A DNA stretch of 6,189 bases from Chloroflexota bacterium (GTDB taxonomy: Bacteria > Chloroflexota > Dormibacteria > Dormibacterales > Dormibacteraceae), in the NCBI GenBank assembly GCA_005880755.1, contig VBGV01000075.1:1-6189 (forward strand), written 5' to 3'. Position 1 is the stretch's first letter. Every line of letters starts with the position of its first letter. The notes below the pieces were generated by a model. It was not told the origin of the DNA and made no database searches. It saw nothing but the letters and a program-made list of their open reading frames with translations. Positions 5,720-6,189 of the stretch are shown here, in pieces. The position numbers and the translations under genes are program-made.

Positions 5720-6189
5720 ATGGACCCGAGGATGAAAAACCTCATCGAGGTGTCCGTGGACAGCATCCGCATCCACATGCCGACTGCCCAGCACCTGGTG
5801 ATCCTCAAGGAAAAGGAAGCCGACCGATACCTGCCGATCTGGATCGGTTCGTTCGAGGCTCAGGCCATCGCCACCAAGATCTCAGGCAACACCCTTGGGC
5901 GCCCGCTGACCCATGACCTGATGGCGACAGCGTTCGGCGACCTCGGCATCAGCATCCGGCGCATCGTCGTCACGCGGCTTGCCGACCAGGTGTTCTACGC
6001 CCGACTCTATGTGAAGCAGAACGGGCGCGACCTGGACTTCGACGCGCGGCCGTCTGACGCCATCGCGCTCGCCGTCCGAGTCGAATGCCCGATCTTCGTC
6101 GCCTCCGAGGTGATGGAGACCGCCGGCATCATCCCCGAGGCCGACGAGGCCGAAGGCGACAAGGACAAGGTGGAGACCGTGGTCGACGA
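5720..6189 (+). CDS. Bifunctional nuclease (BFN/DUF151) domain protein (3' end off window)
   Basis: The 156 visible codons hold a complete BFN (DUF151) domain, roughly residues 8-127. Members are small proteins; some plant members have reported DNase and RNase activity, while bacterial roles are largely untested. Signature blocks are IEVSVDSIRIHMP (9-21), LKEKEADRYLPIWIG (29-43), RPLTHDLMA (61-69), the strand VFYARLYV and the highly conserved ARPSDAIALAVR, followed by PIFVASEVMETAGI. An acidic tail rich in Glu, Asp and Lys begins after this and continues past the edge, so any C-terminal UVR-type domain cannot be judged. The start is chosen at ATG 5720, four bases after AAGGG. ATG 5732 is a good alternative that gives an N-terminus closer to family members and sits just after a TAGAAT box. 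The gene diverges from polA across 86 nt. Confidence 0.93.
   Translation, partial: MDPRMKNLIEVSVDSIRIHMPTAQHLVILKEKEADRYLPIWIGSFEAQAIATKISGNTLGRPLTHDLMATAFGDLGISIRRIVVTRLADQVFYARLYVKQNGRDLDFDARPSDAIALAVRVECPIFVASEVMETAGIIPEADEAEGDKDKVETVVD

Noticed and set aside
4966..5808. 280-codon minus-strand frame overlapping the polA start and the BFN start
   Set aside because: It is out of frame with polA across its conserved 5'-nuclease domain and antisense to the BFN gene. It is a GC-driven shadow.

Overview
This is a high-GC bacterial window, about two thirds G+C by eye, carrying six protein-coding genes. Five of them lie head to tail on the minus strand and fill positions 5633 down to 1. The sixth diverges on the plus strand at the right edge. 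I see no tRNA, rRNA, CRISPR array, insertion sequence or phage gene. The bifunctional-nuclease (BFN) domain protein, the proofreading-dead PolA and the GTG starts fit a high-GC Terrabacteria-type lineage such as Chloroflexota, Dormibacterota or Actinomycetota. That placement is an inference from protein style, not a demonstrated assignment.

Layout in minus-strand transcription order: polA (DNA polymerase I, 5633-3021); a 26-nt gap; mutM (formamidopyrimidine-DNA glycosylase, 2994-2122); a short overlap; a PAP2-family membrane phosphatase (about 2134-1475); a 6-nt gap; cutA (1468-1136); a 40-nt gap; and a MacB-type ABC exporter whose ATPase and permease are one polypeptide (1095 to beyond position 1, cut by the window edge). 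The tight spacing suggests one transcription unit. polA and mutM are both base-excision-repair genes: MutM removes oxidised purines and PolI fills the gap. The PAP2 phosphatase, CutA and exporter have no obvious link to repair and look like passengers. On the plus strand, a BFN (DUF151) protein starts near 5720 and runs off the right edge. The 86-nt divergent intergenic region holds the likely promoters of both directions.

The unusual points are inside ordinary genes. (1) mutM carries an in-frame, roughly 51-nt block of two back-to-back perfect hairpins. It adds about 17 Gly/Ala/Pro-rich residues to the N-terminal domain and resembles the protein-coding palindromic elements known from Rickettsia. 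(2) polA lacks about 25 residues of the fingers subdomain, just after the O helix, while every flanking motif is intact and in frame. A slip between short repeats, a relaxed allele or an assembly collapse could explain this. (3) The MacB-type exporter has an extra N-terminus of about 95 residues, with an oligo-arginine tract and an Asn/Gly 9-bp tandem repeat. I found no convincing wholly new system.
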